From: Ruminococcus sp.
GTDB lineage: Bacteria; Bacillota; Clostridia; Oscillospirales; Ruminococcaceae
DNA: 64,000 nucleotides
Direction of reading: 5' to 3'
Assembly (NCBI GenBank): GCA_015066785.1
Contig: SVNT01000003.1
Coordinates: 124,001-188,000, forward strand
Below are positions 41,291 to 50,016 of this stretch, piece after piece; the first letter of the stretch is position 1; each line of letters begins with the position of its first letter. The translations under genes were made by a program, and so were the position numbers. The notes below the pieces were generated by a model, which made no database searches, was not told the origin of the DNA, and worked only from the letters and a program-made list of their open reading frames with translations.

Positions 41291-42190
41291 TTATTCTTTT
41301 GTCGGTTTTGTTGATGACAATACAATCGAAATTGTTCCGAACGGGAAACAGATAGGCATTACGAAAATTCCTTCGGGTGCGGAAATCTTTGCGTTCTGTG
41401 TGATTTCCTGCGGAGCGAGAGTAAGCTCTGTCTGCTGTTCGTTTGACATATTTACTGTGAAAAGACCGTTGTGGAGATTGAGGAATTCCGATACAGACGC
41501 CTGAGAGAATTCGTCGTTTTCGGTGAGCTTTTCGTTTGCATAGCGTGATGCAAATTCGGTTATGGAAATGTCGTCGCCTTCGATAGCTGTGTATGAGCTG
41601 AATGCGCCGTTTATCTCCTGCGATGCGAGAGTTGAAACTTCAAGTGTGTTTGTAACTTCGGGAGCAAGCGGAATGAAATCATCACCGATAAATCTGATGA
41701 TGTTCTTGAACAGGAGAGAGATGTACGAGATGTAGTTGTCCGAGTCCGTAAAAGCGTTGAAGATGCAGAAGTTACGGATTACCGTGTGGAGCTTTCTCGC
41801 CTGGTCTGCCGTGAAGTCCTTGTCCTGAATGGAGTTGATTTTCTTGTATTCGTTGAGAGCCTCGGCAAATTTTTCGTTTGTGAGGTAGCCCTTGTCTACG
41901 AGTGCCTGACCGAGAATGAGCTGTCCACTCTTCTGCTGTGCAAGGAGCTTTTCAACGTCCTTTTCCTTGAGGTAGCCCTTTTCTACTGCAATGTCACCGA
42001 AACGCTTGTCGGCACGCTGCTGTTCGGCGTGTACCTCATCAACCTGTGCGGCAGTCATAAGTCCTGCATTTATTGCAAGAACACCGAGCTTTACACGCAC
42101 GAGCTTCTGAACTTCGAGAGCCTCGATAAGCTGCTGCTTTGTTACGATTTTTTCGTTAAGGAGATAATTTCCGAATAATTGTGTGAACAT
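41291..42190 (-). CDS. MshEN/GspE-N-like and CheX-like protein
   Basis: The 299-residue protein begins with two or three helical repeats of the GspE N-terminal/MshEN type (FGNYLLNEKIVTKQQLIEALEVQ, then FGDIAVEKGYLKEKDVEKLLAQQ, then LGQALVDKGYLTNEKFAEAL). Its C-terminal half resembles CheX, a CheY-phosphate phosphatase. It lies directly downstream of a CheY-like regulator with no other chemotaxis gene nearby. MshEN domains can bind cyclic di-GMP in some proteins; the binding residues are not confirmed here. Confidence 0.7.
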   Translation of the reverse strand: MFTQLFGNYLLNEKIVTKQQLIEALEVQKLVRVKLGVLAINAGLMTAAQVDEVHAEQQRADKRFGDIAVEKGYLKEKDVEKLLAQQKSGQLILGQALVDKGYLTNEKFAEALNEYKKINSIQDKDFTADQARKLHTVIRNFCIFNAFTDSDNYISYISLLFKNIIRFIGDDFIPLAPEVTNTLEVSTLASQEINGAFSSYTAIEGDDISITEFASRYANEKLTENDEFSQASVSEFLNLHNGLFTVNMSNEQQTELTLAPQEITQNAKISAPEGIFVMPICFPFGTISIVLSSTKPTKE

Positions 42191-42196
42191 AGCGGT

Positions 42197-42577
42197 TTAC
42201 TTCCTTCCTTCAGAAATTCTTTCGAGGATTTTCTTTACGTTTTCAAAGTCAATCGGTTTCTGGAGAAAATCGTATGCCCCCGCTGCGATTGCGATTTTGA
42301 GGTTTTCCTGTGTACCGACAGATGATGCGATTACAACCTTTGCGTTTTCGTCGTGCGCAAGTATGTCGAGAAGCGCCTCAACCCCTGTCTTTTCGGGCAT
42401 TACAATGTCCATGAAAACGACATCGGGCTTGTTTGCTTTGTATACATCTACAGCTTCATTGCCGTTAATAGCTTCAACTATTTCGGTGATTCCGAGAGAA
42501 TTGAAGTAATCCTTCATTTTCTTTCTTACAAGAACGGAATCGTCGCAAATCTGAACCTTTATGTCCTTGATTTCCAT
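42197..42577 (-). CDS. CheY-like single-domain response regulator
   Basis: This 126-residue protein is a stand-alone receiver domain. The acidic pocket (ICDDS at 11-15), phospho-acceptor Asp (VVFMDIVMPEKTG), conserved Ser/Thr (VIASSVG) and Lys (FLQKPI) are all visible. It has no output domain and heads an operon with the CheX-like protein. Confidence 0.93.
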   Translation of the reverse strand: MEIKDIKVQICDDSVLVRKKMKDYFNSLGITEIVEAINGNEAVDVYKANKPDVVFMDIVMPEKTGVEALLDILAHDENAKVVIASSVGTQENLKIAIAAGAYDFLQKPIDFENVKKILERISEGRK

Positions 42578-42645
42578 AAAATAAACACATCCTTAATCCA
42601 TATATTTTATGTTGCATTAATTAGTTTGCACATATACATATTCAT

Positions 42646-42674
42646 ATTATACAACAAATATAAATCTAATTCAA
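42646..42674 (-). promoter_or_regulatory. Promoter of the CheY/CheX-like operon
   Basis: On the minus strand TTGAAT (42674-42669) and TATAAT (42651-42646) are 17 bases apart. It is divergent from the GH13 gene. Confidence 0.72.
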
Positions 42675-42794
42675 CCAAAAGAGGCGTTGAAATGAAATGT
42701 TTGATAAAAAATGATAAATTTGAAATGATTTATATGTTCAAAGTGTACAAAATATCTCTGCACGAAGAATACTGCGTAGAAAGAAATAAAAAAA

Positions 42795-42823
42795 TTTGAT
42801 TTTTTTGCGTTATTGTGGTAATA
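42795..42823 (+). promoter_or_regulatory. Promoter of the GH13 operon
   Basis: TTGATT (42795-42800) and TAATAT (42818-42823) are 17 bases apart. A short T-tract lies within the spacer. Confidence 0.55.
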
Positions 42824-42862
42824 TATTTATATTTAGATGGTCTTTTTCAAGGAGGAAACATT

Positions 42863-44443
42863 ATGGAAAACTGGATTAACAAGGCGGTAATTTATCACAT
42901 ATATCCACTCGGATTCTGCGGAGCGCCTATGCTCAACGCAGAGGGAACTGTCGTAAACCGTATCGAAAAGGTGCTGGAGTGGATTCCGCACATAAAGGAA
43001 ATGAACTTCAATACCGTTTATTTCGGGCCTGTATTTGAAAGTACGGTTCACGGATATGACACAAAGGATTACAGGGTAATCGACAAGCGCCTCGGTGATA
43101 ACGCAACCTTCAAGAAGGTCTGCGATGAGTTACATAAAAACGGAATAAGAGTTATTCTTGACGGTGTATTCAATCATGTCGGCCGTGATTTCTGGGCGTT
43201 TGACGACTTGCAGGAAAAGCAGTACAACTCGGAATACAAGAGCTGGTTCCATGTTGATTTCGGCGGAACGAGCGCTTACGGCGACCCGTTCTGGTACGAA
43301 GGCTGGCAGAATCACTTCAATCTCGTAAAGCTCAACCTAAAAAATCCCGATGTCGTAAAATATCTCATCGACAGCGTCGGAATGTGGATTGACGAGTTCG
43401 ACATAGACGGTCTCAGACTTGACGCCGCTGACTGCGTTGACCTCGACTTCTTCAAGCAACTCCGTACCTTCACAAAGAGCAAGAAGAGCGACTTCTGGCT
43501 TATGGGAGAAATCATCCACGGGGATTACACAAGATGGGCAAATGCGGATACTCTTGACAGCGTGACAAATTACGAGTGCCAGAAGGGTATATACTCATCG
43601 CATAATGACAAGAATTACTTTGAAATCGCACATTCGCTCAACCGTCAGTTCGGTAAGGGCGGAATATACCAGAACCTCTGGCTCAACAGCTTCCTTGACA
43701 ATCACGATGTCAACAGGATTGCTACATTCCTTAAAAATCCCGAGCATATTTACAATGCCTATACAATTCTCTACACAATGCCGGGAATTCCTGCGATTTA
43801 CTATGGAAGTGAATGGGGAATAAAGGGCGAGCGTACAAATGCGTCCGATGCGGTGCTCCGCCCCTGCCTTGACCTCAACAATATTCCCGACGCAAACCCG
43901 AAACTTATCGAGCATATCAAGAAGCTCGGCACGGTGAGAGAAGGTCTTGCGGCTCTCCGTGTGGGCGATTTCGAGAATATTGTTATCCGCAACGAACAGC
44001 TTGTATACAAGCGTTCATCTGCTGCGGGAACAGCGTATGTCGCACTCAACCTTTCGGATAATCCTTGCGATGTGGGCTTCAATATGGGTGGAGTGTGTCT
44101 TATCGACAAGCTCAACAATGACAAGCAGTACATTCCGAACAACGGATATGTGAATATAACAATCCCGCCGTATTCGTCAATGATTCTCGAAGAGGGAAAT
44201 GCCGCAAAGGTTCAGGAACCTATCGAGCAGGACGGCGTTGTTGTAGGTGCGCTTTACAGACACTTCAAGGGTAACGATTATGTTGTAATCGGAATAGGAA
44301 AGCACAGCGAAACCCTTGAGGATATGGTAGTGTATCAGGAAATCAACGGAGAAAAGAAGATATGGGTGCGCCCGCTTGCGATGTTCACCGAAAAGGTAAA
44401 TCACAACGGCGCATTGAAAAAACGCTTTGAAAAGATAAACTAA
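42863..44443 (+). CDS. Intracellular GH13 alpha-amylase-family enzyme
   Basis: The 526-residue protein is a GH13 (alpha/beta)8 enzyme with nucleophile Asp187 in GLRLDAADC, acid/base Glu216 in MGEIIHG and transition-state Asp282 in LDNHDVNRI, plus GVFNHVGRD (region I). There is no signal peptide, so it acts in the cytoplasm on imported glucans, perhaps as a cyclomaltodextrinase or neopullulanase-like enzyme. Substrate cannot be decided. The start has AGGAGG; an ATG at 42815 is not preferred. Confidence 0.9.
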   Translation: MENWINKAVIYHIYPLGFCGAPMLNAEGTVVNRIEKVLEWIPHIKEMNFNTVYFGPVFESTVHGYDTKDYRVIDKRLGDNATFKKVCDELHKNGIRVILDGVFNHVGRDFWAFDDLQEKQYNSEYKSWFHVDFGGTSAYGDPFWYEGWQNHFNLVKLNLKNPDVVKYLIDSVGMWIDEFDIDGLRLDAADCVDLDFFKQLRTFTKSKKSDFWLMGEIIHGDYTRWANADTLDSVTNYECQKGIYSSHNDKNYFEIAHSLNRQFGKGGIYQNLWLNSFLDNHDVNRIATFLKNPEHIYNAYTILYTMPGIPAIYYGSEWGIKGERTNASDAVLRPCLDLNNIPDANPKLIEHIKKLGTVREGLAALRVGDFENIVIRNEQLVYKRSSAAGTAYVALNLSDNPCDVGFNMGGVCLIDKLNNDKQYIPNNGYVNITIPPYSSMILEEGNAAKVQEPIEQDGVVVGALYRHFKGNDYVVIGIGKHSETLEDMVVYQEINGEKKIWVRPLAMFTEKVNHNGALKKRFEKIN

Positions 44444-44462
44444 CAACGGAAGGAGAGGCACT

Positions 44463-45089
44463 ATGGATATCAACACCGAAAAAATCACTGACGACATCAT
44501 AAGATACCCCGAATATCGCAGAAGACTTAAAATCTGCAGGATTATGGTCTTTATTCCGCTTGCGGCTGTTGCGCTCAATATAGTTGCAGGGATTATTTCG
44601 ATAGGTCTTATCGGCGGATTTACCGTTGACAATACCGAGAGTGCCTCGCTTTTTATGGAGGTTTTCCTCTGGACAGCGCTTACGGGCGGATTTGCATTTC
44701 TGTGTCTGCTTAACCTGAAGGCTCCGTGCATACTTTCCATGCTTGCGTTTATCGCAGAAACGGTTTTCTGTACGCAGAATTCAATGAAATTCATCTCCTT
44801 TGCGGGAGTTATGGGGTCGCTTATAACTCTGTATTACGTGATGGAGCATATCGACCTCGCAAAGCTGAAAGGCTATCCGCTTTTCCGTGAGGAAGTTGAA
44901 TTCCTGCGTCCTTCAAGACCTCTCGAAATGCAGATTGACGCAAAGAAAAAGACAGAGGAGCGCAAAAAGAACGAAGAACGTCAGGCTGAGGAAAAACGTA
45001 TGCGTGACGAGGAACTCAAGCGCAAAATTGAAATGGCGCAGAAGAATAAAGAAAACGCAGATGGTGAGGATAATACTGAAAACAACTGA
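44463..45089 (+). CDS. Unknown membrane protein with coiled-coil tail
   Basis: The 208-residue protein has about four membrane helices between residues 20 and 130 and a long charged C-terminal coiled coil (EERKKNEERQAEEKRMRDEELKRK). No family is recognised. It lies between the GH13 gene and the MATE pump, with an AAGGAG site. Confidence 0.6.
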   Translation: MDINTEKITDDIIRYPEYRRRLKICRIMVFIPLAAVALNIVAGIISIGLIGGFTVDNTESASLFMEVFLWTALTGGFAFLCLLNLKAPCILSMLAFIAETVFCTQNSMKFISFAGVMGSLITLYYVMEHIDLAKLKGYPLFREEVEFLRPSRPLEMQIDAKKKTEERKKNEERQAEEKRMRDEELKRKIEMAQKNKENADGEDNTENN

Positions 45090-45108
45090 TGCGGAAGGAA
45101 TTTAACCA

Positions 45109-46452
45109 ATGAACACGAATGCCAATTCAGGAATGCCGTCGATGTTTAAAATGACGTGGCCGATTTTTGTAGAAACACTCTTGCAGATGCTTGTCGGCTA
45201 TGTTGACCAGTTTATGATTTCCCGTTACAACGAGGATATGGTCGGCGCAATGACGAATGCAAACCAGCTTATAAATATCATAATTCTTGTGTTCGGCGTT
45301 GTAAGTACGGCGTCAACGATACTGATAGCACAGTATCTCGGGGCGGAAAATCACGAAAAGGTTAAGGAAATCTATACCCTTGCGATAGCAATGGATATTG
45401 CCATCGGTCTTGTGATAAGTCTGGCGGTATTTTTGCTTGCCGATGAACTTGCGGTATGGTTCAGCATTCCGCCTAATATGACGGAATTTTTCATTGAATA
45501 TACAAGAATTGTCGGCGGATTTATGACGGTGCAGGCGGTGTTCCTCGGATTTTCGGCATTCTTCAAAAGCAACGGACTGATGAGCTACACTATGATATTC
45601 GCACTTGTCATGAACGCTGTGAATATCGTCGGAAACTGGTTCTTTATATACGGAAAAGGGCCTTTCCCCGAGATGGGAATACGAGGGGCGGCGATTGCTA
45701 CAATCTCAAGCAAGATAATAGGTCTTGTGCTTATCATAATCGTTTATTGCTATAAGATAAAAATTCCGATTTCACCGAAGATGCTGGTGCCGTTCCCGAA
45801 GGATATGTTCCTGCGTATTGTGAAAATCGGCGTGCCTGCGGCAGGGGAGAATATCTCCTACGATATGTCGCAGCTTGTAATTCTGATTTTCGTCAACTGG
45901 CTCGGCAGTGTTGAAGTCACAACACGTTCATACGGCTATATGTTCTCGTGGCTCTGCTGTATCTTCACGATGTCCGTCGGAAATGCCCTGAGAATTATGG
46001 TGGGGTATCTCATCGGTGCGGGAAGGCACGACGATGCTACAAAGGTGATAAAAAAGTCGCTGATAGCCTCGATGCTGATTTCAGTCGGAACGACGCTGAT
46101 AATACTTACATTCAGCGACGCTTTCTACGGAATATTTACCGACAATCCTGAAATACTCGTCCTCGGAAAACAGATACTTTACGCCGAAATAGCACTCGAA
46201 ATCGGCAGAACGATAAACGTCATAATGGTGTCGTCGCTTCAGGCGGCAGGGGATATAAAGTTCCCCGTAATGCTGGGCATTATATCGAACTGGAGCGTTG
46301 CGGCATTACTCTCATACATTTTCGGAATAGTATTCGGCTGGGGGCTTGTCGGAATATGGGCGGCAATGGCAACAGACGAATGTTTGAGAGGCATAATTTA
46401 TCTTTTCCGTTTCCGCAGCGGAGTATGGCGGAAAAAGAACATTATGTCATAG
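45109..46452 (+). CDS. MATE-family efflux transporter
   Basis: The 447-residue protein has 12 membrane helices and the MATE pattern: MTWPIFVETLLQMLVGYVDQFMISRY at the start and the GAGRHDDATK loop between the two halves. It exports cationic drugs or metabolites in exchange for Na+ or H+. It is followed by an AI-2E-family gene in the same direction. Confidence 0.92.
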   Translation: MNTNANSGMPSMFKMTWPIFVETLLQMLVGYVDQFMISRYNEDMVGAMTNANQLINIIILVFGVVSTASTILIAQYLGAENHEKVKEIYTLAIAMDIAIGLVISLAVFLLADELAVWFSIPPNMTEFFIEYTRIVGGFMTVQAVFLGFSAFFKSNGLMSYTMIFALVMNAVNIVGNWFFIYGKGPFPEMGIRGAAIATISSKIIGLVLIIIVYCYKIKIPISPKMLVPFPKDMFLRIVKIGVPAAGENISYDMSQLVILIFVNWLGSVEVTTRSYGYMFSWLCCIFTMSVGNALRIMVGYLIGAGRHDDATKVIKKSLIASMLISVGTTLIILTFSDAFYGIFTDNPEILVLGKQILYAEIALEIGRTINVIMVSSLQAAGDIKFPVMLGIISNWSVAALLSYIFGIVFGWGLVGIWAAMATDECLRGIIYLFRFRSGVWRKKNIMS

Positions 46453-46461
46453 GAGGAAACT

Positions 46462-47643
46462 ATGCAGGAACAGAATATCAAACGGATTTTCAAGTATGCA
46501 CTGCTGTTTGTGCTGTGCGTCGTGCTGATAATTTTTGCGGTATGGCGTTACGAGCTTATTTTTGATATACTCGGCAAGGTCGTCAAGGTTATCAGACCGA
46601 TTATAATCGGCGGGGCAATAGCGTTTATACTGAACGCATTTGTAAACAAGTTTATCCGTATTTTCAAGAAATCAAAACTTTCGCCTAAACATCAGCGTAT
46701 AATTTCAATAATTGCGGTGTACCTGATTTTCATCGGGCTTATTGTTGCTATCGTGTGGTTTGTATTCCCGCAGCTCGGTGAAAGCCTTTCGTTCTTTGTT
46801 TCGAGCTTTGAAACATACTACAACAATTTTGTTGTAATGGCTGAAAACTGGGCAAAGAATATCGACCTTAGCATGATTTCGCTTACCGATGTATTCTCTG
46901 CACTCAGCGGAAAGCTCTCGGAATTCGGGGAAAATCTTCCGCAACTACTCGAAAAGACATTCAACTTCACTTCAAACCTTGTCGGAGGAGTTACCGATAT
47001 ATTCATCGGTCTTATCTTCTCGCTGTATATTATCTTCGGCAAGGATACTTTCAAAAGGCAGATTTCTCTCGGCGCAAAGGCTTTCCTTTCGGAAGACGGA
47101 TACAAGAATGCGGTTGAGATTTACCGACTTTCTTCAACGACCTTTGCAAGCTTCATAAGCGGTCAGCTTACCGAGGCGCTTATTCTCGGAGTGCTCTGCT
47201 TTATCGGAATGTGCATTTTCGGATTTGAATACGCACTCCTCATAAGTGTGATTATCGGAATAACAAACCTGATACCGATATTCGGGCCTATCATCGGAAC
47301 AATTCCGTGTGCGTTCATTCTTCTTCTGGTGAACCCCATACATGCACTCTGGTTCGTGGTGTTTATCGTAGTTCTCCAGCAGATTGAGTCACAGCTCATC
47401 TACCCTCACGTTGTGGGAACATCCGTCGGACTCAAGCCGTTCTGGACGCTTTTTGCAATTCTTATCGGTGGCGGACTTTTCGGCGTTATCGGAATGCTTA
47501 TTGCAGTTCCTACAATGTCGATAATATACACTCTCGTCGGAGGGTATGTGACCTTGAAGCTTCGTGACAAGGGAATACCCGTCGAGAAGGAAGAAAAAGA
47601 AGAAAAACCGAAGAAAAAGGCTGTAAAGAAAAAAGCAAAATAA
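46462..47643 (+). CDS. AI-2E family transporter
   Basis: The 393-residue protein has the AI-2E (TqsA/YdiK-like) layout, with about eight helices and the conserved GITNLIPIFGPIIGTIPCAFI and QQIESQLIYPHVVG motifs. Despite the family name, most members transport Na+ or have unknown substrates. A Lys-rich tail (EEKPKKKAVKKKAK) ends the chain. AGGAGG site upstream. Confidence 0.92.
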   Translation: MQEQNIKRIFKYALLFVLCVVLIIFAVWRYELIFDILGKVVKVIRPIIIGGAIAFILNAFVNKFIRIFKKSKLSPKHQRIISIIAVYLIFIGLIVAIVWFVFPQLGESLSFFVSSFETYYNNFVVMAENWAKNIDLSMISLTDVFSALSGKLSEFGENLPQLLEKTFNFTSNLVGGVTDIFIGLIFSLYIIFGKDTFKRQISLGAKAFLSEDGYKNAVEIYRLSSTTFASFISGQLTEALILGVLCFIGMCIFGFEYALLISVIIGITNLIPIFGPIIGTIPCAFILLLVNPIHALWFVVFIVVLQQIESQLIYPHVVGTSVGLKPFWTLFAILIGGGLFGVIGMLIAVPTMSIIYTLVGGYVTLKLRDKGIPVEKEEKEEKPKKKAVKKKAK

Positions 47644-47646
47644 CAG

Positions 47647-47684
47647 AAAAACCCTGAGAAGAAATTTTATCTTCTCAGGGTTTT
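47647..47684. terminator. Bidirectional terminator between AI-2E and WYL genes
   Basis: AAAACCCTGAGAAGA (47647-47661) pairs with TCTTCTCAGGGTTTT (47670-47684). Confidence 0.9.
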
Positions 47685-47685
47685 G

Positions 47686-48684
47686 TTATTTGTTTTCTTC
47701 AAGTGTTTGTTTCAGCATTTCGTTGTATTTTTCTTTCATACTTTCGGGGGCGAGGATTTTTACTTTGTTTCCGAACGAGAACAGCCAACCCCAGAATACA
47801 GGGCTTTCCGATACTTTCACACGGATTACGAAATGTTCGTCGTCGGGCTGGGATATGTATATGTTCTTGCCGAAACGGTCAACGATTACCGCAAGAAAGG
47901 CATTGTCTTTCTTGAACTGCAGCTTGATTTCGGTTTCTTCGCCTGCGAACATTCCGAATATCTTTTTGGAATTTTCGTTGATATCGTATTCCTTGAACTT
48001 TTCCTTCCCGTCGCAGTCCTCGTCAATGATTTCTATCCTGTCCATACGGTCAACACGGAAGTGCGTTATGTTGTCATATTTTTCGTAATATGCCGTTACG
48101 TAATAGTTTTCATCTTCCCATACAAGAGCGAAAGGGCTGATAGTGTATTTTTCGCCGCCCTTGCGGAGCTTGCGTTCGGCGTGTGCTGTGCCCGACAGAG
48201 TCCATTCGTAGTATGTAAAAGTGATTTTCTTTCCGCTGTTTATTGCGGCGTGAATTCTGTCAACATTGTAATACACATTGTCGTTTATTGATTTCACACG
48301 CTTTGATACAAGCTGTCTGCGGAGCTGGTGTGCGCTGTGCTTGTCTGTAAGCCCCTCGAGTTTTTTTATAAGTCCGTTTGTTTTCTTTTCGGTGAGGAAG
48401 CGTGACGCCTGAACAGCGTCGACGAGTACCTTTAATTCGGGAAGCTCGAACTTTCGTGAGCCGATGAAATATCCGTGGGTTTTGCCGTGATATTTCTGTA
48501 TGTCATAGCCGAAGTCGATGAGTGTTTCAATGTCGGAGTAGACGGTTTTACGCTCCGCCTCAATTCCGTTTGAGTTGAGGTGGTCGATTATTTCCGCAGT
48601 GCTTACGGGGTGTTCTTCGCTGCTGCATTCTTCGAGAAATCTTGCGATGTAGAGCAGTTTTTGTTTCTGATTGTAGCCTGCCAT
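47686..48684 (-). CDS. WYL-domain transcriptional regulator
   Basis: The 332-residue protein has an N-terminal winged helix (TAEIIDHLNSNGIEAERKTVYSDIETL), a central WYL domain (ALVWEDENYYVTAYYEKYDNITHFRVDRMD) and a C-terminal WCX-like part. Such proteins sense ligands or nucleic acids and regulate neighbours, sometimes in defence loci. Here its start overlaps the stop of the VanY-like gene (TAATG), so it may control cell-wall or stress genes. Confidence 0.9.
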   Translation of the reverse strand: MAGYNQKQKLLYIARFLEECSSEEHPVSTAEIIDHLNSNGIEAERKTVYSDIETLIDFGYDIQKYHGKTHGYFIGSRKFELPELKVLVDAVQASRFLTEKKTNGLIKKLEGLTDKHSAHQLRRQLVSKRVKSINDNVYYNVDRIHAAINSGKKITFTYYEWTLSGTAHAERKLRKGGEKYTISPFALVWEDENYYVTAYYEKYDNITHFRVDRMDRIEIIDEDCDGKEKFKEYDINENSKKIFGMFAGEETEIKLQFKKDNAFLAVIVDRFGKNIYISQPDDEHFVIRVKVSESPVFWGWLFSFGNKVKILAPESMKEKYNEMLKQTLEENK

Positions 48685-49466
48685 TATTCTCCCTCCAGCT
48701 GTCCGATATATTCTTCAAGACAAAGTCCGCTGTCCTTTATTTCCTTTGCGTGATATACGCCGACAAAACGATAGTGCCAAGGCTCATAATAAATGCCTGT
48801 GATGTCCTGCTTTCCCTTGGGGTAGCGCAGGATAAATCCGTATTCGTGCGCGTGTTTGTCGAGCCACGCAAATTCATCGGAATTTTCAAAATTCTCCGCA
48901 AGGTTGCAGAGGTCTGCGGCGAGCCCTGCGTTGTGTTCGCTTTCGCCGGGAATGGCCACGCCCGCCGTGGCGAGCTTGTACGCTTCGTCGTCGCTGTAAC
49001 CTTCGTTCTTGTATGTTTCGATTTCACGGTCGAGCAGCTTCTGCTGATACTCTATCGTGCGGAGTGCCGAAAGCACCTTGATTTCGATGCCGTCGTTCTT
49101 TGCGGCGTCAATCATAGCTATCATATAGTTTGCGGCACGGGAGTCCATTTCGTATGTGCCCTGAACATATTTTGCGTTTACGGTAAAGCCTTCGGGCAGA
49201 GGGTTTTCGCTGTTGATGAGGTACAGTGCCCATTCGTTATCGGGAGTAACATTGCTTTTGTCTGTAGTGGTTTCTCCTATGATTATTGCACCGTTTTCGT
49301 CGGTTTCGTACGGTGCGGGAGTTGTGGTTTCAACTGTACTTTCCGTTGTTTCCGAAACGATTGTTTCTTCCTGAAGCTTAGCCCTGTTTCTTCCCGGAAT
49401 TGTGGAAACGTATGCTATTGTAATGAAAACTGCCGATAGCAGTAAAATCAAGCGTAATTCTTTCAT
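48684..49466 (-). CDS. VanY-like D-Ala-D-Ala carboxypeptidase, M15 family
   Basis: The 260-residue protein has an N-terminal membrane anchor (LRLILLLSAVFITIAYVST), a Thr/Glu-rich linker and an M15B/VanY domain with the zinc motifs ESEHNAGLAADL (Asp/His) and YEPWHYRFVG (His). It trims the terminal D-Ala from peptidoglycan stems. It precedes and overlaps the WYL gene. Confidence 0.88.
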   Translation of the reverse strand: MKELRLILLLSAVFITIAYVSTIPGRNRAKLQEETIVSETTESTVETTTPAPYETDENGAIIIGETTTDKSNVTPDNEWALYLINSENPLPEGFTVNAKYVQGTYEMDSRAANYMIAMIDAAKNDGIEIKVLSALRTIEYQQKLLDREIETYKNEGYSDDEAYKLATAGVAIPGESEHNAGLAADLCNLAENFENSDEFAWLDKHAHEYGFILRYPKGKQDITGIYYEPWHYRFVGVYHAKEIKDSGLCLEEYIGQLEGE

Positions 49467-49500
49467 TGCCCAAATATTCCTTTAAACGATATTTTTTATT

Positions 49501-49529
49501 ATTATATCACAGCAAATCTGCATATTCAA
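49501..49529 (-). promoter_or_regulatory. Promoter of the VanY-WYL operon
   Basis: On the minus strand TTGAAT (49529-49524) and TATAAT (49506-49501) are 17 bases apart. Confidence 0.75.
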
Positions 49530-49608
49530 GAAGGTTTTTGCTATTTCGCCCGAAAACAAATCCAATTTGTAAAAAAGCTTAAAAATAGAAAAATTTTCCT
49601 AAAATGTA

Positions 49609-49637
49609 TTGACATAAGATAACTTATATTTTATAAT
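49609..49637 (+). promoter_or_regulatory. Promoter of the yaaO-darA-holB-ricT block
   Basis: TTGACA (49609-49614) and TATAAT (49632-49637) are 17 bases apart, a full consensus. Confidence 0.85.
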
Positions 49638-49675
49638 TTAGTGGAGGAATTCTTCGAAAAATATTATACAGAAGG

Positions 49676-50014
49676 ATGAACGATGTGAGAAAAACCAGAG
49701 TTTCATTGGATGTTCATCAGGTAGATGTCGAATTGCTCAGAATGTTTAATTCGCCGTCGAATGATGACAGATTAAGAAGAATTGCCAAGCTGGCACTTGT
49801 CGACATAATAAAGTCGGAATTGTCGGAAAAACAGAGAAAATACATAATCCTGTATTATTATAAAGGGTTGAAGATTGACGAAATTGCAAAGCAATCGGGC
49901 GTGAATAAATCAACGGTTTCACGGACGCTTTCGAGGGCGAGGGCGAACATTGCACGCCGTATGAAATATTACATAGAATTCGGGAACAGATTTTCCGACG
50001 AGGAGGACTGGTAG
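49676..50014 (+). CDS. Sigma-70 region 4-like small protein
   Basis: The 112-residue protein has only an HTH of the sigma-70 region 4 type (LSEKQRKYIILYYYKGLKIDEIAKQSGVNKSTVSRTLSRARANI). No region 2 is present, so it is probably a small regulator rather than a full sigma factor. Its ATG abuts AAGG; a GTG at 49685 would have better spacing. It is two bases ahead of the decarboxylase start, so they are coupled. Confidence 0.75.
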   Translation: MNDVRKTRVSLDVHQVDVELLRMFNSPSNDDRLRRIAKLALVDIIKSELSEKQRKYIILYYYKGLKIDEIAKQSGVNKSTVSRTLSRARANIARRMKYYIEFGNRFSDEEDW

Positions 50015-50016
50015 AG

